DNA of 64,000 nucleotides from Microbacterium saperdae (GCF_006716345.1 NZ_VFOX01000001.1:62001-126000), one strand, 5' to 3'. Shown: positions 17,791-26,905, numbered from the stretch's first letter. Translations and numbers: made by a program. Notes: generated from the sequence alone by a model not told the origin.

Positions 17791-18369
17791 ATGATGTTGC
17801 GCATGTCAAGTTCGAAGGACGGCTACCACCACGGAGACCTCGCCCGAGCTCTGGAGGATGCCGCGATGCAGCTGCTGGAGCGGATGCCGGCAGCCGACAT
17901 CAGCCTGCGCGAAGTCGCCAGAGCCGCGAATGTGAGCCACAACGCGCCGTACCACCACTTCGCCGATCGACTGGGTCTGCTCAAGGCGATCGCCGAGCGC
18001 AGCATGGCCGATCTCCTGGCGCAGGTGCGCGCCGCGGCATCCGGGGCGAAGACGCCCAGGGAGCTGCTGATCGATGGGGGTTCCGCGTACATCCGCTTCG
18101 CCGTGGAGCATCCGCACGCCTTCGACGCGGTCTACGATCCGACCGTCTGCGTTCCCGGCTCGCCGACCGCCACCATGGCGCCGCTGATCGACGGACTCGA
18201 GGCGGTGCTCGCCGAAGCGGCGGTCACGGCGGGGCTCGACCGCCCCGGCGACGTCGTCTCCCTGTGGGGGCTGATCCACGGACTGGGAACCCTGGCCGCC
18301 GCCGGCCACTTCACGCTCGACGACGCGCTCGCCGCGCACGCCTCGACCGTGGACCGGCTGCTGGACTGA
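17791..18369 (+). CDS. TetR family transcriptional regulator
   Basis: 192 residues from ATG 17791. In-frame ATGs at 17794 and 17803 are alternatives; MSSSKDGYHHGDL from 17803 is the usual beginning for this subgroup and may be the true start. The HTH spans about residues 30-60 (ISLREVARAANVSHNAPYHHFADRLGLL), with a TetR_C-type ligand domain after it. It probably represses itself and the divergent flavoprotein through the two dyads at 17752-17782. Confidence 0.87.
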   Translation: MMLRMSSSKDGYHHGDLARALEDAAMQLLERMPAADISLREVARAANVSHNAPYHHFADRLGLLKAIAERSMADLLAQVRAAASGAKTPRELLIDGGSAYIRFAVEHPHAFDAVYDPTVCVPGSPTATMAPLIDGLEAVLAEAAVTAGLDRPGDVVSLWGLIHGLGTLAAAGHFTLDDALAAHASTVDRLLD

Positions 18370-18403
18370 GCCGCGGCCTGTCCGTCCGGCCTCCGAGCGC
18401 GAG

Positions 18404-18434
18404 AGCACCGAAATCGCGGACGACCGGTGCTTTT
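18404..18434 (+). terminator. Terminator after tetR
   Basis: AGCACCG (18404-18410) pairs with CGGTGCT (18425-18431) and runs into TTTT, 35 bases after the tetR stop. A competing TCGCGG/CCGCGA pairing is also possible. Confidence 0.5.
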
Positions 18435-18445
18435 CCGCGACGGGA

Positions 18446-18471
18446 GCGAACCAATCCTGTGAATGGTTCGC
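18446..18471. promoter_or_regulatory. Inverted repeat upstream of DUF4407 gene
   Basis: GCGAACCA (18446-18453) and TGGTTCGC (18464-18471) form a perfect 8+8 dyad with a 10-base gap, 48-73 bases before the DUF4407 start. It could be an operator or a weak hairpin; no protein can be named. Confidence 0.4.
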
Positions 18472-18518
18472 AGGACTCTTCCAACCGATGCACAGGGATG
18501 CTTCCCTACATTGGTCTG

Positions 18519-20183
18519 ATGCCCTATTCCGCCCACCGACCGGGTCGCTTCGACTCGCAGGGTCGGATCATCCTCGACAGCGACCCGAACGCCGACACGG
18601 ATGACCTCGACTTCCTGCGTGAGTTCGAGCCCACCGGCGCCGACGAGCAGCCCGAAGAGACCCCGGTCTCCGCGCGGTCCGACGTGACCCCGGATCCGGA
18701 TGCCGCTTCGGATGCCGCCGAAGCTCCTGCGCCCGTGAAGCCGCCGCGTCCGCCGCGGGCCCGTCGTGTCCGGAAGCCCCGCGCCCCCGGATCCCGGGCC
18801 AGGACGCTGGCGATCCTCGGTGGCGCGGAGGGCGAGATCCTCGACCGCGTGCCCGGCGAGACACCGCGCTTCGTGCAGATGTTCTTCGTACTCGCCGGAA
18901 CCGCGCTGGTCTCGGCGATCTCGATGCTGTTCGCCCTGACGACCGGCGTGCAGGCGGCCGTGTGGCTGGCCGTGCCGCTCGCGGTCGTGTGGGCGCTGAT
19001 CATCTTCAACCTCGACCGCTTCCTGACGTCGACCATGAGTTCCACCAGGAACGTCTGGCGCCTCATCGGTCTCGCCATCCCGCGTGTGATCATGGCGGCG
19101 ATCATCGGCTTCGTGGTCGCCGAGCCGCTCGTGCTGCAGATCTTCCACAACGACATCGCCCGTGAGGTCGCCTCGACCAACATCACGCAGTCGCAGTCCG
19201 ACCAGGAGGCGCTCGAGAGCGGCCCCGAGAAGATCGCACTGGATGCCGCGACCGCCCGTGTCGCCGAGTTGGAGAACCAGGCGGCGACGGGCATCGTCGC
19301 CGGTACCGACTCGTCGTCGGCGACCGAGTCGGCCGCACAGGCCACGGTCGACGACGTCACCGCGAAGATGACCGCGCAGCAGGAGGTCATCGACCAGGCG
19401 CGCACGCTCTACCAGTGCGAGCTCACCGGCGAGGGCGCAGGAACAGTCCCCGGATGCACCGGCGTGAACGGCGAGGGCGCGAGCTCTGACGCCGCGAAGG
19501 CCCAGCTCGCGGAAGCGCAGCAGACCTACGACGCGCTGGCCGCCCAGCTGCGCACCGCCAACGAGGAGCTCGCCGCCGCCGGTACCGCCGCCAAGGAGAA
19601 CACCACCTCGTCGGAGTCGCAGAACCGCGAGCAGGCGCAGGCGCAGCTGCCGGCCGCTCGCACCACGTACGACCAGGCGCTCGCCGCCTACAACGCCAGG
19701 GCGGATGCCGTGGCGCAGGGGAACGCCGGCGCGATCGGACTGCTGAGTCAGATCAGCGGTCTGAACCGGCTGAGCGAGAAGGAGCCGACGATCCTGTGGG
19801 CGCACATCCTGATCGCGGCGCTGTTCTTCATGATCGAACTGCTCCCCGTGCTGGTGAAGGTGCTCACGAGCTACGGCGACCCGAGCCTGTACGAGAAGGC
19901 CGCGGCGATCCGCAAGCAGGTCGCTCTCGACAAGGTCACCGCGGAGGGCTTCCGCGACCGCGCGGCCATCGTGACCTCGCAGTCGCAGGAGATGCAGGCG
20001 GATGCCGGCACCGGCGAACCGCGGACGCGTGCGGAGCGCCGAGAGACGGCCGAGGCGCAGGAGCGCGAGCGGGCGGAGAAGCGCGCACAGGCGCAGACGC
20101 TCGAAGAGCAGGAGCAGCTGGTCCGCCCGGCGGAGTCGGATGCGCCGGCCGTGGGTGCGGTGCCGGCCGGTCAGGCGAGCTGA
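18519..20183 (+). CDS. DUF4407 domain membrane protein
   Basis: 554 residues. An acidic, Pro-rich cytoplasmic N-terminal tail (1-95) is followed by three membrane helices (about 115-210: FVQMFFVLAGTALVSAISMLF, AAVWLAVPLAVVWALIIF, VIMAAIIGFVVAEPLVLQIF). A long Ala/Gln/Glu-rich coiled coil (about 215-420) comes next, then one more helix (ILIAALFFMIELLPVLVKVL) and a charged C-terminal tail. That is the plan of DUF4407 proteins, whose function is unknown. ATG 18519 is preferred because TACATT lies six bases upstream; in-frame ATG 18498 is the alternative. Confidence 0.82.
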   Translation: MPYSAHRPGRFDSQGRIILDSDPNADTDDLDFLREFEPTGADEQPEETPVSARSDVTPDPDAASDAAEAPAPVKPPRPPRARRVRKPRAPGSRARTLAILGGAEGEILDRVPGETPRFVQMFFVLAGTALVSAISMLFALTTGVQAAVWLAVPLAVVWALIIFNLDRFLTSTMSSTRNVWRLIGLAIPRVIMAAIIGFVVAEPLVLQIFHNDIAREVASTNITQSQSDQEALESGPEKIALDAATARVAELENQAATGIVAGTDSSSATESAAQATVDDVTAKMTAQQEVIDQARTLYQCELTGEGAGTVPGCTGVNGEGASSDAAKAQLAEAQQTYDALAAQLRTANEELAAAGTAAKENTTSSESQNREQAQAQLPAARTTYDQALAAYNARADAVAQGNAGAIGLLSQISGLNRLSEKEPTILWAHILIAALFFMIELLPVLVKVLTSYGDPSLYEKAAAIRKQVALDKVTAEGFRDRAAIVTSQSQEMQADAGTGEPRTRAERRETAEAQERERAEKRAQAQTLEEQEQLVRPAESDAPAVGAVPAGQAS

Positions 20184-20479
20184 GGGATCCGCTCCGGCGT
20201 CTCCGGCGCGTGCTGCGGGCCGAGCTCGCGGATCCGCATGCCCCGGAGTGCCGGGTCCTGACGGAGAGCCTCGACGAGGGAGCGGATCAGGGCGATGGTC
20301 GACGGGGTGCCTGCCCAGTGGACTCCCGTGATCAGGGCCTCGATGCGGGCGAGCGGATGCCGCAGAGCGGCCTCGTGCTGACGGGCATCATCGCTGAGCC
20401 ACTGGATGAGATCCGCAATGGTCCAATCCGGATCGATTGGTCCAAGATGTGACGTCTTGGTGGCGATGAAGGTGTTCAT
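20171..20479 (-). CDS. Small hypothetical protein
   Basis: 102 residues from ATG 20479 (MNTFIATKTSHLGPIDPDWTIADLIQWL). Predicted soluble and helical. I do not recognise the family. The stop overlaps the end of the DUF4407 gene by 13 bases, tail to tail. The 5' part lies in the promoter region of the divergent MocR gene, over its TGGTCCA repeats, so either the gene is short-lived in evolution or its N terminus is downstream of 20479. Amphipathic composition and lack of a competing frame support it only moderately. Confidence 0.45.
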   Translation of the reverse strand: MNTFIATKTSHLGPIDPDWTIADLIQWLSDDARQHEAALRHPLARIEALITGVHWAGTPSTIALIRSLVEALRQDPALRGMRIRELGPQHAPETPERIPQLA

Positions 20480-20539
20480 TGGTCCAGAATCGGTTCTCAT
20501 GAGCACCGATCACAGGGCCAATGTCGTGCCAGTGGACCA
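20418..20539. promoter_or_regulatory. MocR-type TGGTCCA repeats
   Basis: TGGTCCA occurs at 20419-20425, 20438-20444 and 20480-20486, within A(T)TGGTCCAA-like contexts, and its complement TGGACCA at 20533-20539. The first two are 19 bases apart. Direct TGG-type half-sites spaced by about two helical turns are usual for MocR/PdxR regulators, and the repeats flank the mocR start at 20499, suggesting autoregulation. Confidence 0.55.
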
Positions 20540-21989
20540 CGGATCGGCCACGAGCGCCTCGTCCGCGCTCGTGCGGGCCGGGGAAGTGTCCTCCGAGGGG
20601 CTCGCCGCCCGCCTCGGGCGCTGGACGCACGGCGACGGCACACTCGCGTCGCGGCTGTCCCGTGGCATCGCCGACCTCATCACGGGAGGGGAACTGCGGC
20701 CAGGAGACCGTCTGCCTGCCGAGCGTGCGCTCGCCGCCGCGAGCTCGGTCTCACGGGGCACCGTGGTCGCCGCCTACGCCGACCTCGCCGAGAACGGCCT
20801 GGTCGAGCGGCGTCAGGGGAGCGGCACCCGCATCGCCGGCAGCGCGGTGCCCGCATCCACGGCGCAGCGGGCCGGTCGAGGTGAGGCGCTGTTCTCCGCG
20901 CTGCCCAACGCGATCGATCTGCTGCGCACCGTGCCGCAGATCCCCGCGCTCGCGGTGCAGCTGATCCGCGACCACCAGCCCCGGCTCGACCTGGCACTCC
21001 TGCCGGAGACGGATCCCGCCGGGCTCCCCGTGCTGCGCGAGCTGATCGCCGAGATGTACCGCGCCGAGGGGACACCGACCACGCCGGAGCAGATCCTGGT
21101 GACGCACGGCGCGCAGCAGGCGATCAGCCTCGTGGTCAACGCGCTGGTGGGACCGGGAGACGTCGTGCTCGCGGAGGACGTCACGTGGCCGGGAGTCACC
21201 GACTCGGTCGGGCTGCGCGGGGGCACCGTGCACGGCATCCCGATGGGGGTGGACGGCCTGGACGTCGATGCGCTCGAGGTCGCGATCGCACGGCTGCGCC
21301 CCGTGCTCATCGCGGTCAACCCGCACCACCAGAACCCCACCGGCACGCGCCTTCCCGCCGCCGCGCGGCACCGTCTCGCCACGCTCGCCGCGCAGTACGG
21401 TGTGCCGGTGATCGAGGACAGGGTGGTCGCGGGGATCTCCTTCGACGGCGTCGTTCCGCCCACGCTCGCCGCCGAGCGGCCGGACGCCCCGGTGATCGTG
21501 GTGGAGTCCGTGTCGAAATGGGCGTGGGCGGGACTGCGGATCGGATGGCTGCGCGCCGACCCCGTTCTCGTCCGTCGGCTGCGCGGCGCGCGGCAGCTGG
21601 CCGACCAGTCCACGAGCGTGCCGGGGCAGTTGATCGCCCTCGACCTCATCGCGCACGCCGCCGAACTGCGGCGGGAGAACAGCAGGATCCACCAGCAACG
21701 GCTGCGGCTCCTGGAGCAGCTGATGTCGGAGCATCTTCCCGACTGGCGCTACGACGCTCCCCGGGGCGGGCTGTCGCTGTGGGTCGCGCTGCCGATCGGC
21801 TCCTCCGCCGCACTGGCCCGCGTCGCCGCGACCCACGGCGTCTCGATCGCCGGCAGTGCCGCGTTCGCGGCATCCGTGTCGCCCGACGACCACATCCGCA
21901 TTCCGTTCACCGCTCCCGACGAGGTGCTCACCGAGGGCATCTGGCGGCTCGGGGCCGCGTGGCGGGAGTATCGGGACACCATCTCCTGA
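20499..21989 (+). CDS. MocR family regulator (GntR HTH fused to aminotransferase class I)
   Basis: 496 residues. A GntR-type winged HTH at about 45-112 (LASRLSRGIADLITGGELRPGDRLPAERALAAASSVSRGTVVAAY) is joined to a fold-type I aminotransferase domain (about 150-490). The PLP lysine is in VESVSKWAW (about residue 340). MocR proteins sense PLP or amino acids and regulate vitamin B6, GABA or transport genes. ATG 20499 is preferred over 20406 because the extra N terminus would overlap the repeats. No obvious target gene lies beside it except the small minus-strand frame. Confidence 0.88.
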   Translation: MSTDHRANVVPVDHGSATSASSALVRAGEVSSEGLAARLGRWTHGDGTLASRLSRGIADLITGGELRPGDRLPAERALAAASSVSRGTVVAAYADLAENGLVERRQGSGTRIAGSAVPASTAQRAGRGEALFSALPNAIDLLRTVPQIPALAVQLIRDHQPRLDLALLPETDPAGLPVLRELIAEMYRAEGTPTTPEQILVTHGAQQAISLVVNALVGPGDVVLAEDVTWPGVTDSVGLRGGTVHGIPMGVDGLDVDALEVAIARLRPVLIAVNPHHQNPTGTRLPAAARHRLATLAAQYGVPVIEDRVVAGISFDGVVPPTLAAERPDAPVIVVESVSKWAWAGLRIGWLRADPVLVRRLRGARQLADQSTSVPGQLIALDLIAHAAELRRENSRIHQQRLRLLEQLMSEHLPDWRYDAPRGGLSLWVALPIGSSAALARVAATHGVSIAGSAAFAASVSPDDHIRIPFTAPDEVLTEGIWRLGAAWREYRDTIS

Positions 21990-22043
21990 GGAGTCACGAC
22001 ACGCCGTGCCGGAAGAGCGGGGCGCGGCGTGTCCTGACCTCTC
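21988..22043. repeat. Dispersed hairpin repeat family C, copy 1
   Basis: GAGGAGTCACGACACGCCG (21988-22006) pairs with CGGCGTGTCCTGACCTCTC (22025-22043) with three mismatches. It starts at the mocR stop codon and can act as its terminator. A related element is at 34057-34116 (family C copy 2). Confidence 0.7.
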
Positions 22044-22067
22044 AGCGAGCGTGCCTAGGGTGTGGGC
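22034..22067 (+). promoter_or_regulatory. Leaderless promoter of the small membrane protein
   Basis: CTGACC (22034-22039), a 16-base gap and TAGGGT (22056-22061) lie six bases before ATG 22068. It overlaps the right arm of the hairpin repeat that precedes it. Confidence 0.5.
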
Positions 22068-22559
22068 ATGAAGAGGCGCCGGCAGACCGTGTGGATATCG
22101 ATCGTCGGTGTGGTTGCGGTGACGCTGTATGCGGCGTTCGCCGCGGTGCAGATCCTCGTGCTCAATCCGCTCGCCGCGATGCCGGGTCTCACGCTCGACG
22201 AGATCCGTGGTCGGATGTCCGGGGCGGGGGAGGCGGTCGGCCAGCCGATGGTCCTCGGCATTCTCGGCGCGGGCGTTGTGTTCGCGATCGGTGTGGCGGT
22301 GGTCGCAATCGTGCGGGGCGCGCATCCGATCGTCACGACGATGTGCTTCCTGGCCGTGCTGGCCGGTGGTGCGCCGGCGTACTTCGTCGCCGCCTTCGGG
22401 CCCGGGATGGCGCTCGCCGACACGTTCATGATCGGTGGCGGAGATGCCTCGCACTGGTCGCTCGTGCTCTACGTGATCAGCGTCCTGTCACTGCTCGTCG
22501 TCCTCATCGGGGCCGTCGTGGCGGCCCGTCGATCGGACCTGGCCCTCGCCCGCAGCTGA
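22068..22559 (+). CDS. Small four-helix membrane protein, unknown function
   Basis: 163 residues. A basic start (MKRRRQTVW) is followed by four hydrophobic helices (about 9-30, 55-78, 85-108, 128-150), with short loops. No conserved catalytic motif is seen and I do not recognise the family. ATG 22068 has a TAGGGT box six bases upstream; GTG 22062 in frame is less likely. It stands alone between a hairpin repeat and the aldo/keto reductase gene. Confidence 0.7.
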   Translation: MKRRRQTVWISIVGVVAVTLYAAFAAVQILVLNPLAAMPGLTLDEIRGRMSGAGEAVGQPMVLGILGAGVVFAIGVAVVAIVRGAHPIVTTMCFLAVLAGGAPAYFVAAFGPGMALADTFMIGGGDASHWSLVLYVISVLSLLVVLIGAVVAARRSDLALARS

Positions 22560-22611
22560 GACCGGTCACGGATTCCGCCCCCGGCGGTTCGCGAGCCAGT
22601 AGCGTTGGACC

Positions 22612-23625
22612 ATGGTCAACTATCGCTATCTCGGCAACAGCGGTCTCAAGGTCTCGGAGATCACGTACGGCAACTGGGTCACGCATGCCTCGCAGGTCGG
22701 TGACGACGCGGCCGTCAAGACGGTCCATGCGGCACTCGATGTCGGCATCACCACGTTCGACACCGCCGACACGTACGCCAACACGGCGGCAGAGGTCGTG
22801 CTCGGCAAGGCTCTCGCCGGCCAGCGCCGCGAAGGCCTCGAGATCTTCACCAAGGTCTACTTCCCGACCGGCGCCAAGGGCCCGAACGACACCGGCCTGA
22901 GCCGCAAGCACATCCTCGAGTCGATCAACGGCTCGCTCTCGCGTCTCGGCACCGACTACGTCGATCTGTACCAGGCGCACCGCTTCGACTACGAGACCCC
23001 GCTCGAGGAGACGTTCCAGGCCTTCGCCGACGTCGTGCGCCAGGGCAAGGCGCTCTACATCGGCGTCTCGGAGTGGACCGCGGAGCAGCTGCGCGAAGGA
23101 CACGCGCTCGCGAAGCAGCTCGGCATCCAGCTCATCTCGAACCAGCCCCAGTACTCGATGCTGTGGCGTGTGATCGAGGGCAAGGTCGTGCCGGCATCCG
23201 AGGAGCTCGGCATCTCGCAGATCGTCTGGTCGCCGATGGCGCAGGGCGTGCTCAGCGGCAAGTACCTCCCGGGTCAGCCCGTGCCCGAGGGCTCGCGGGC
23301 GACCGACCCGCACAGCGGCGCGGACTTCATCAAGAGCTTCCTGCAGGATGACATCCTCACCGCCGTGCAGCGCCTCAAGCCGATCGCCGAAGAGGCGGGC
23401 CTGTCGATGCCGCAGCTCGCGATCGCGTGGGTGCTGCAGAACCCGAACATCGCTGCGGCGCTGGTCGGAGCATCCCGTCCGGAGCAGCTCGCCGAGACCG
23501 TCAAGGCGTCCGGGGTGAAGCTCGACGCCGACACCCTGGCGGCGATCGACACCGCCCTGGGCGACGCGGTCAACCGCGATGCCGAGGCGACGTACTCGAC
23601 CTCGCCGAAGACGCGCCTGGTCTGA
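22612..23625 (+). CDS. Aldo/keto reductase, Kv-beta/YghZ-like
   Basis: 337 residues. The AKR catalytic tetrad is visible: Asp and Tyr in FDTADTYAN, Lys in FTKVYFP, His in YQAHRFD. The NADPH-binding C-terminal motif is LVGASRPEQLAETV. The WVTHASQV loop and overall length match the potassium-channel beta-subunit-like AKR6/AKR14 group, which reduces aldehydes such as methylglyoxal. TAGCGT (22600-22605) lies six bases upstream of the ATG, so the message is probably leaderless. Monocistronic; followed by a large hairpin repeat. Confidence 0.9.
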   Translation: MVNYRYLGNSGLKVSEITYGNWVTHASQVGDDAAVKTVHAALDVGITTFDTADTYANTAAEVVLGKALAGQRREGLEIFTKVYFPTGAKGPNDTGLSRKHILESINGSLSRLGTDYVDLYQAHRFDYETPLEETFQAFADVVRQGKALYIGVSEWTAEQLREGHALAKQLGIQLISNQPQYSMLWRVIEGKVVPASEELGISQIVWSPMAQGVLSGKYLPGQPVPEGSRATDPHSGADFIKSFLQDDILTAVQRLKPIAEEAGLSMPQLAIAWVLQNPNIAAALVGASRPEQLAETVKASGVKLDADTLAAIDTALGDAVNRDAEATYSTSPKTRLV

Positions 23626-23648
23626 GGTTCCGCGCGCGCACTGCGTGC

Positions 23649-23726
23649 CGAGACCCACCGGAATCACCGAGACCCACCCCCGCCGACGTGCGCGGGGGTG
23701 GGTCTCGGCGTTTCCGGTGGGTCTCG
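23649..23726. repeat. Nested palindromic repeat family A, copy 1
   Basis: The inner hairpin has perfect 17-base arms, CCGAGACCCACCCCCGC (23667-23683) and GCGGGGGTGGGTCTCGG (23692-23708), around an 8-base loop. The outer arms, CGAGACCCACCGGAA (23649-23663) and TTCCGGTGGGTCTCG (23712-23726), are also perfect. It lies between convergent genes and can terminate both. The same inner arms recur at 58677-58718. Confidence 0.85.
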
Positions 23727-23741
23727 ACGAAGACGAGCGCC

Positions 23742-24647
23742 CTACTCCTTCACGGCGCCGGCGGTCAGGCCCTGCACGATCCAGCGGCTCGCGAGCGCGA
23801 ACATCACCATGGTCGGCAGGATCGTCAGCACCGCGGCGGCGCTCATGGAACCCCAGTCGATGTTGAACGTCGAGATGAAGCCGTTCAACGCCGACGGGAC
23901 CGTGCGGTTCGCATCCGTGTTCATCAGCACGACCGACAGGAACAGCTCGTTCCAGCAGTTCACGAAGTTGAAGATGAACGCCGCGATGATGCCGGGGGTC
24001 ATGACCGGCACCAGCACTCGGACCAGCGCACCGAGGCGGGAACAGCCGTCGATCATCGCCGCCTCCTCCAGCGCGTCGGGCACGTTCTCGAAGAAGCCCC
24101 GCAGCATCACGGTGGAGAACGGGATGCAGACGGCGATGTAGACCAGGATCAATCCGGGCTTGGTGTCGACCAGCCCGAGGTCGGTCATCATCGAGTACAA
24201 CGGTCCGAGCGCGATGAACGCCGGGATCATCTGCGTCAGCAGGAAGGCGATCAGCACCGCGCCCTTGCCGCGGAACTCGAAGCGCGCGATCACGTAGGCG
24301 CTCAGCAACGCGATCAGCGTCGCCACTGCACCCGCGATGATCGCCACGAGTGCGGAGTTGCCGAGGAAGACCCCGAAGGAGCTGTTCTGGAACAGGCTGA
24401 TGTAGTTCTCGAGCGAGGGCTCGCTGGGCCAGTACTCGATCGGGAACCTGTTGATCGTGCCGGGTGACTTGATCGACGTCAGCGCGATCCAGTACAGCGG
24501 GAAGAGCGTGATCACGAGCCAGAGGCCCAGACCGACGACGCGCACCACGCCGCCCACGGTGAGCTTCCGCTTCGGGCGGGGCGCCTTGGCGAGGTCGGGG
24601 ACGGTGAGACGCCGGGTCTCGGTGACGGTGGTTCCGGTGATGGTCAT
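23742..24647 (-). CDS. CUT1 sugar ABC transporter permease (MalG type)
   Basis: 301 residues, six membrane helices, with the EAA loop EEAAMIDGCSRLGALVRVLVP typical of binding-protein-dependent inner-membrane components. Start at 24647 overlaps the upstream permease stop by 4 bases. The open frame going on to 25394 belongs to the shadow of that permease. Last gene of the operon that begins with the aminotransferase; it carries no ATPase gene, so it probably uses a shared MsiK-type ATPase encoded elsewhere, as is common in actinobacteria. Confidence 0.92.
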   Translation of the reverse strand: MTITGTTVTETRRLTVPDLAKAPRPKRKLTVGGVVRVVGLGLWLVITLFPLYWIALTSIKSPGTINRFPIEYWPSEPSLENYISLFQNSSFGVFLGNSALVAIIAGAVATLIALLSAYVIARFEFRGKGAVLIAFLLTQMIPAFIALGPLYSMMTDLGLVDTKPGLILVYIAVCIPFSTVMLRGFFENVPDALEEAAMIDGCSRLGALVRVLVPVMTPGIIAAFIFNFVNCWNELFLSVVLMNTDANRTVPSALNGFISTFNIDWGSMSAAAVLTILPTMVMFALASRWIVQGLTAGAVKE

Positions 24648-25591
24648 CGCTGAGCCTTCCGCATCGCCATCAGGTAGAAGGCGCAGAACACGAACAGGAA
24701 TGCGACCACGATGAGGCCGATCGCGCTCGCGATGCCGTAGTTGCCCTGCTGGGTGTAGTTGATCATCCACGTGGTGATGATGTGGGTCTGGTTGGCCGGT
24801 CCGCCATTGGTCATCGCGTAGATGATGTCGGGGAAGTTGAAGATCCAGATCACGCGCAGCAGCACCGTGAGCAGGAGCGTCACCGAGATGTACGGGATGA
24901 TGATCGAGAACAGCTGACGGGCCTTGCCGGCGCCGTCGAGGCTCGCGGCCTCCAGCATCTCGTCCGGGACGGACTGCAGCGCCGCGAGGATCATGATCGC
25001 GAAGAAGGTCACGCCGTACCAGATGTTCGCGACGATCACCGCGAACATCGCGAGTTTCGGGTCCGCCAGCCAGGGCAGCGGTGCGTCGATCAGCCCGGCC
25101 TTCATGAGCAGGTCGTTGACCACCCCGAACTCGGCGTTGAACATCCAGCGGAACAGCATCCCGATCAGGAAGCCGGACACCGCCCACGGGAAGAACACGA
25201 GCGCCTGGTAGAGCCCGCGGAAGCGGAACCGCTTGCGCAGAGCGAGCGCGATCAGGAACCCGATCACGAGCTGCGGCACGAGCGAGCCGACCACCCAGAG
25301 GATCGAGTTCCACGCCACGACCGGGAAGGCCGGGTCCTGGAACACGGCCACGAAGTTGTCGAAGCCCACGAACGGCGTCGACGTGAGGTCCCACAGGTTC
25401 CAGTCGTGGAACGCCATGCGGGCGCCCTGCAGCATCGGCCAGTACGTGAACCAGCAGACGAACACGATCGCCGGGGCCAGGAAGGCCAGGAGCGTCAGAG
25501 CGTGGCGTCCGCGGAACGGCCGGCGCCGCGGGCCGCGGGGGGCTCCGCCGGCGGTGCCGACGGAGCCCCCTTCACGAAGTGCGGATGCCAC
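24644..25591 (-). CDS. CUT1 sugar ABC transporter permease (MalF type)
   Basis: 315 residues with six membrane helices and the EAA motif LEAASLDGAGKARQLFSIIIP. A GTG start at 25591 lies three bases after the stop of the binding-protein gene, so the two are coupled. The Pro/Gly/Arg-rich first 28 residues are cytoplasmic. Partners are the MalG-type permease downstream and the lipoprotein upstream; the sugar is not known. Confidence 0.92.
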   Translation of the reverse strand: MASALREGGSVGTAGGAPRGPRRRPFRGRHALTLLAFLAPAIVFVCWFTYWPMLQGARMAFHDWNLWDLTSTPFVGFDNFVAVFQDPAFPVVAWNSILWVVGSLVPQLVIGFLIALALRKRFRFRGLYQALVFFPWAVSGFLIGMLFRWMFNAEFGVVNDLLMKAGLIDAPLPWLADPKLAMFAVIVANIWYGVTFFAIMILAALQSVPDEMLEAASLDGAGKARQLFSIIIPYISVTLLLTVLLRVIWIFNFPDIIYAMTNGGPANQTHIITTWMINYTQQGNYGIASAIGLIVVAFLFVFCAFYLMAMRKAQR

Positions 25592-25594
25592 GGA

Positions 25595-26905
25595 TCACCC
25601 CTTCTCCGCGGCGTACTTCTCGGTCCAGAAGGTGTCCCACGAGGAGAGCAGGTCGCTGGTCGACATGTTGCCCAGCAGCACGTTCTGCACGTCCTGGTCG
25701 GACTTCTGGATCCACTCGGTCCACCAGCTGACCCCGCGCGGCTGACGCACGTTGACGTACGTCTCCGGGTCCTCCGTCATGGTGACGTAGCTCGTCCACG
25801 GGCCGGTCGAGTAGAAGTCGTCATCTGCGGCGGAGGCGATGATCGGCACCAGACTGTTCGCCTGGGCGAACTCGGTCGCCGGCTCGGCGGAGGACAGGAA
25901 CTCGACCAGCTTGACGGCCGCGTCCTTGTTCTCGCTCTTCTCGGCGACACCCCACCCGGCGACGGCCAGCGGCTGCGCGGCCTTGCCCGAAGGGCCGACG
26001 AGCAGCGGAGCGGTGTCCCACTGGTCCTCGGTGAGCGAGGAGTCCTGCACGGTCGCGATGACCTCGGGGTCCTGCAGCAGGAACGCCGTGGTGCCGTTCG
26101 TGAATCCGGCGACCATCTCGGGGTAGCCCCACGACACGGCCGAGGGCGGCGAGGCTTCCTTGAACAGGTCGAAGTAGTCGTCGACGGCGTCCTGTGCCTC
26201 GGGGGCGGCGAAGATCGTCGAGCCGTCCTCCATCAGGAACGCGTCGTCGACATCGAGCCCGTCGATCGTGTACGCCTCGATCGCGGCGACCACGTTGCTG
26301 TTGGCGTTCGCGCCACCGCGGAACGCGTAGCCGTAGATGTTGTTCGAGGGGTCCTGGATGGCGCTGGCCTGCTCGAGCAGGTCCTTCCAGCTGTGCGGAG
26401 GGCCGTCGAAGCCCGCGTCGGCGACGAGGTCGGTGCGGTAGAACAGCGACAGGCCGTAGAAGCCGTAGGGGACGAAGTAGCTCTTGCCGTCGGCGGCCAC
26501 CGAGGCGGACTGCGCGTTGTCGGTCAGGGCATCCCAGCCGTCCCACTTCTCGAGGTCGGGACCGAGGTCGTAGAGCCAGCCGTTGTTCGCGAACGGACCG
26601 ACCGTGATGTCGCGGACCTCGAGGAGATCGACGCCCTTGCCGGACTGCAGCATCTGCTGGATCTTCTGATCCGCCTGCTCGGTGGGCGGCGAGACCAGGT
26701 TGACCTTGATCTTCGGGTTGTCCTTCTCGAACTCGTCGAGCAGGCCGCGGATGAGCTCCGTGCGGGCGGGGTTGGTCAGGCTCTCGACCATCTGCAGGGT
26801 GACGGTGCCGTCCGCGGACGGACCGCTTCCTGCCGAGCAGCCGGTGAGCGCGAGGACGGCGACGGTGCCGAACCCCGCGGCGGTCGTCAAGATCTTGTGC
26901 TTCAC
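25595..26905 (-). CDS. Extracellular solute-binding lipoprotein, family 1
   Basis: 436 residues, GTG start with a GAGAGG site upstream. A lipoprotein signal peptide ends in LTGC (Cys23), so the protein is anchored outside the membrane. The rest is a two-lobed family 1 sugar-binding protein (YDLGPDLEKWDGW, FVPYGFYGLSLFYRTDLV, YPEMVAGFTNG). It delivers a sugar or sugar derivative to the two permeases downstream. The preceding gene in the operon is a class V aminotransferase, which hints at an amino-group-containing substrate; this is speculation. Confidence 0.92.
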   Translation of the reverse strand: MKHKILTTAAGFGTVAVLALTGCSAGSGPSADGTVTLQMVESLTNPARTELIRGLLDEFEKDNPKIKVNLVSPPTEQADQKIQQMLQSGKGVDLLEVRDITVGPFANNGWLYDLGPDLEKWDGWDALTDNAQSASVAADGKSYFVPYGFYGLSLFYRTDLVADAGFDGPPHSWKDLLEQASAIQDPSNNIYGYAFRGGANANSNVVAAIEAYTIDGLDVDDAFLMEDGSTIFAAPEAQDAVDDYFDLFKEASPPSAVSWGYPEMVAGFTNGTTAFLLQDPEVIATVQDSSLTEDQWDTAPLLVGPSGKAAQPLAVAGWGVAEKSENKDAAVKLVEFLSSAEPATEFAQANSLVPIIASAADDDFYSTGPWTSYVTMTEDPETYVNVRQPRGVSWWTEWIQKSDQDVQNVLLGNMSTSDLLSSWDTFWTEKYAAEKG

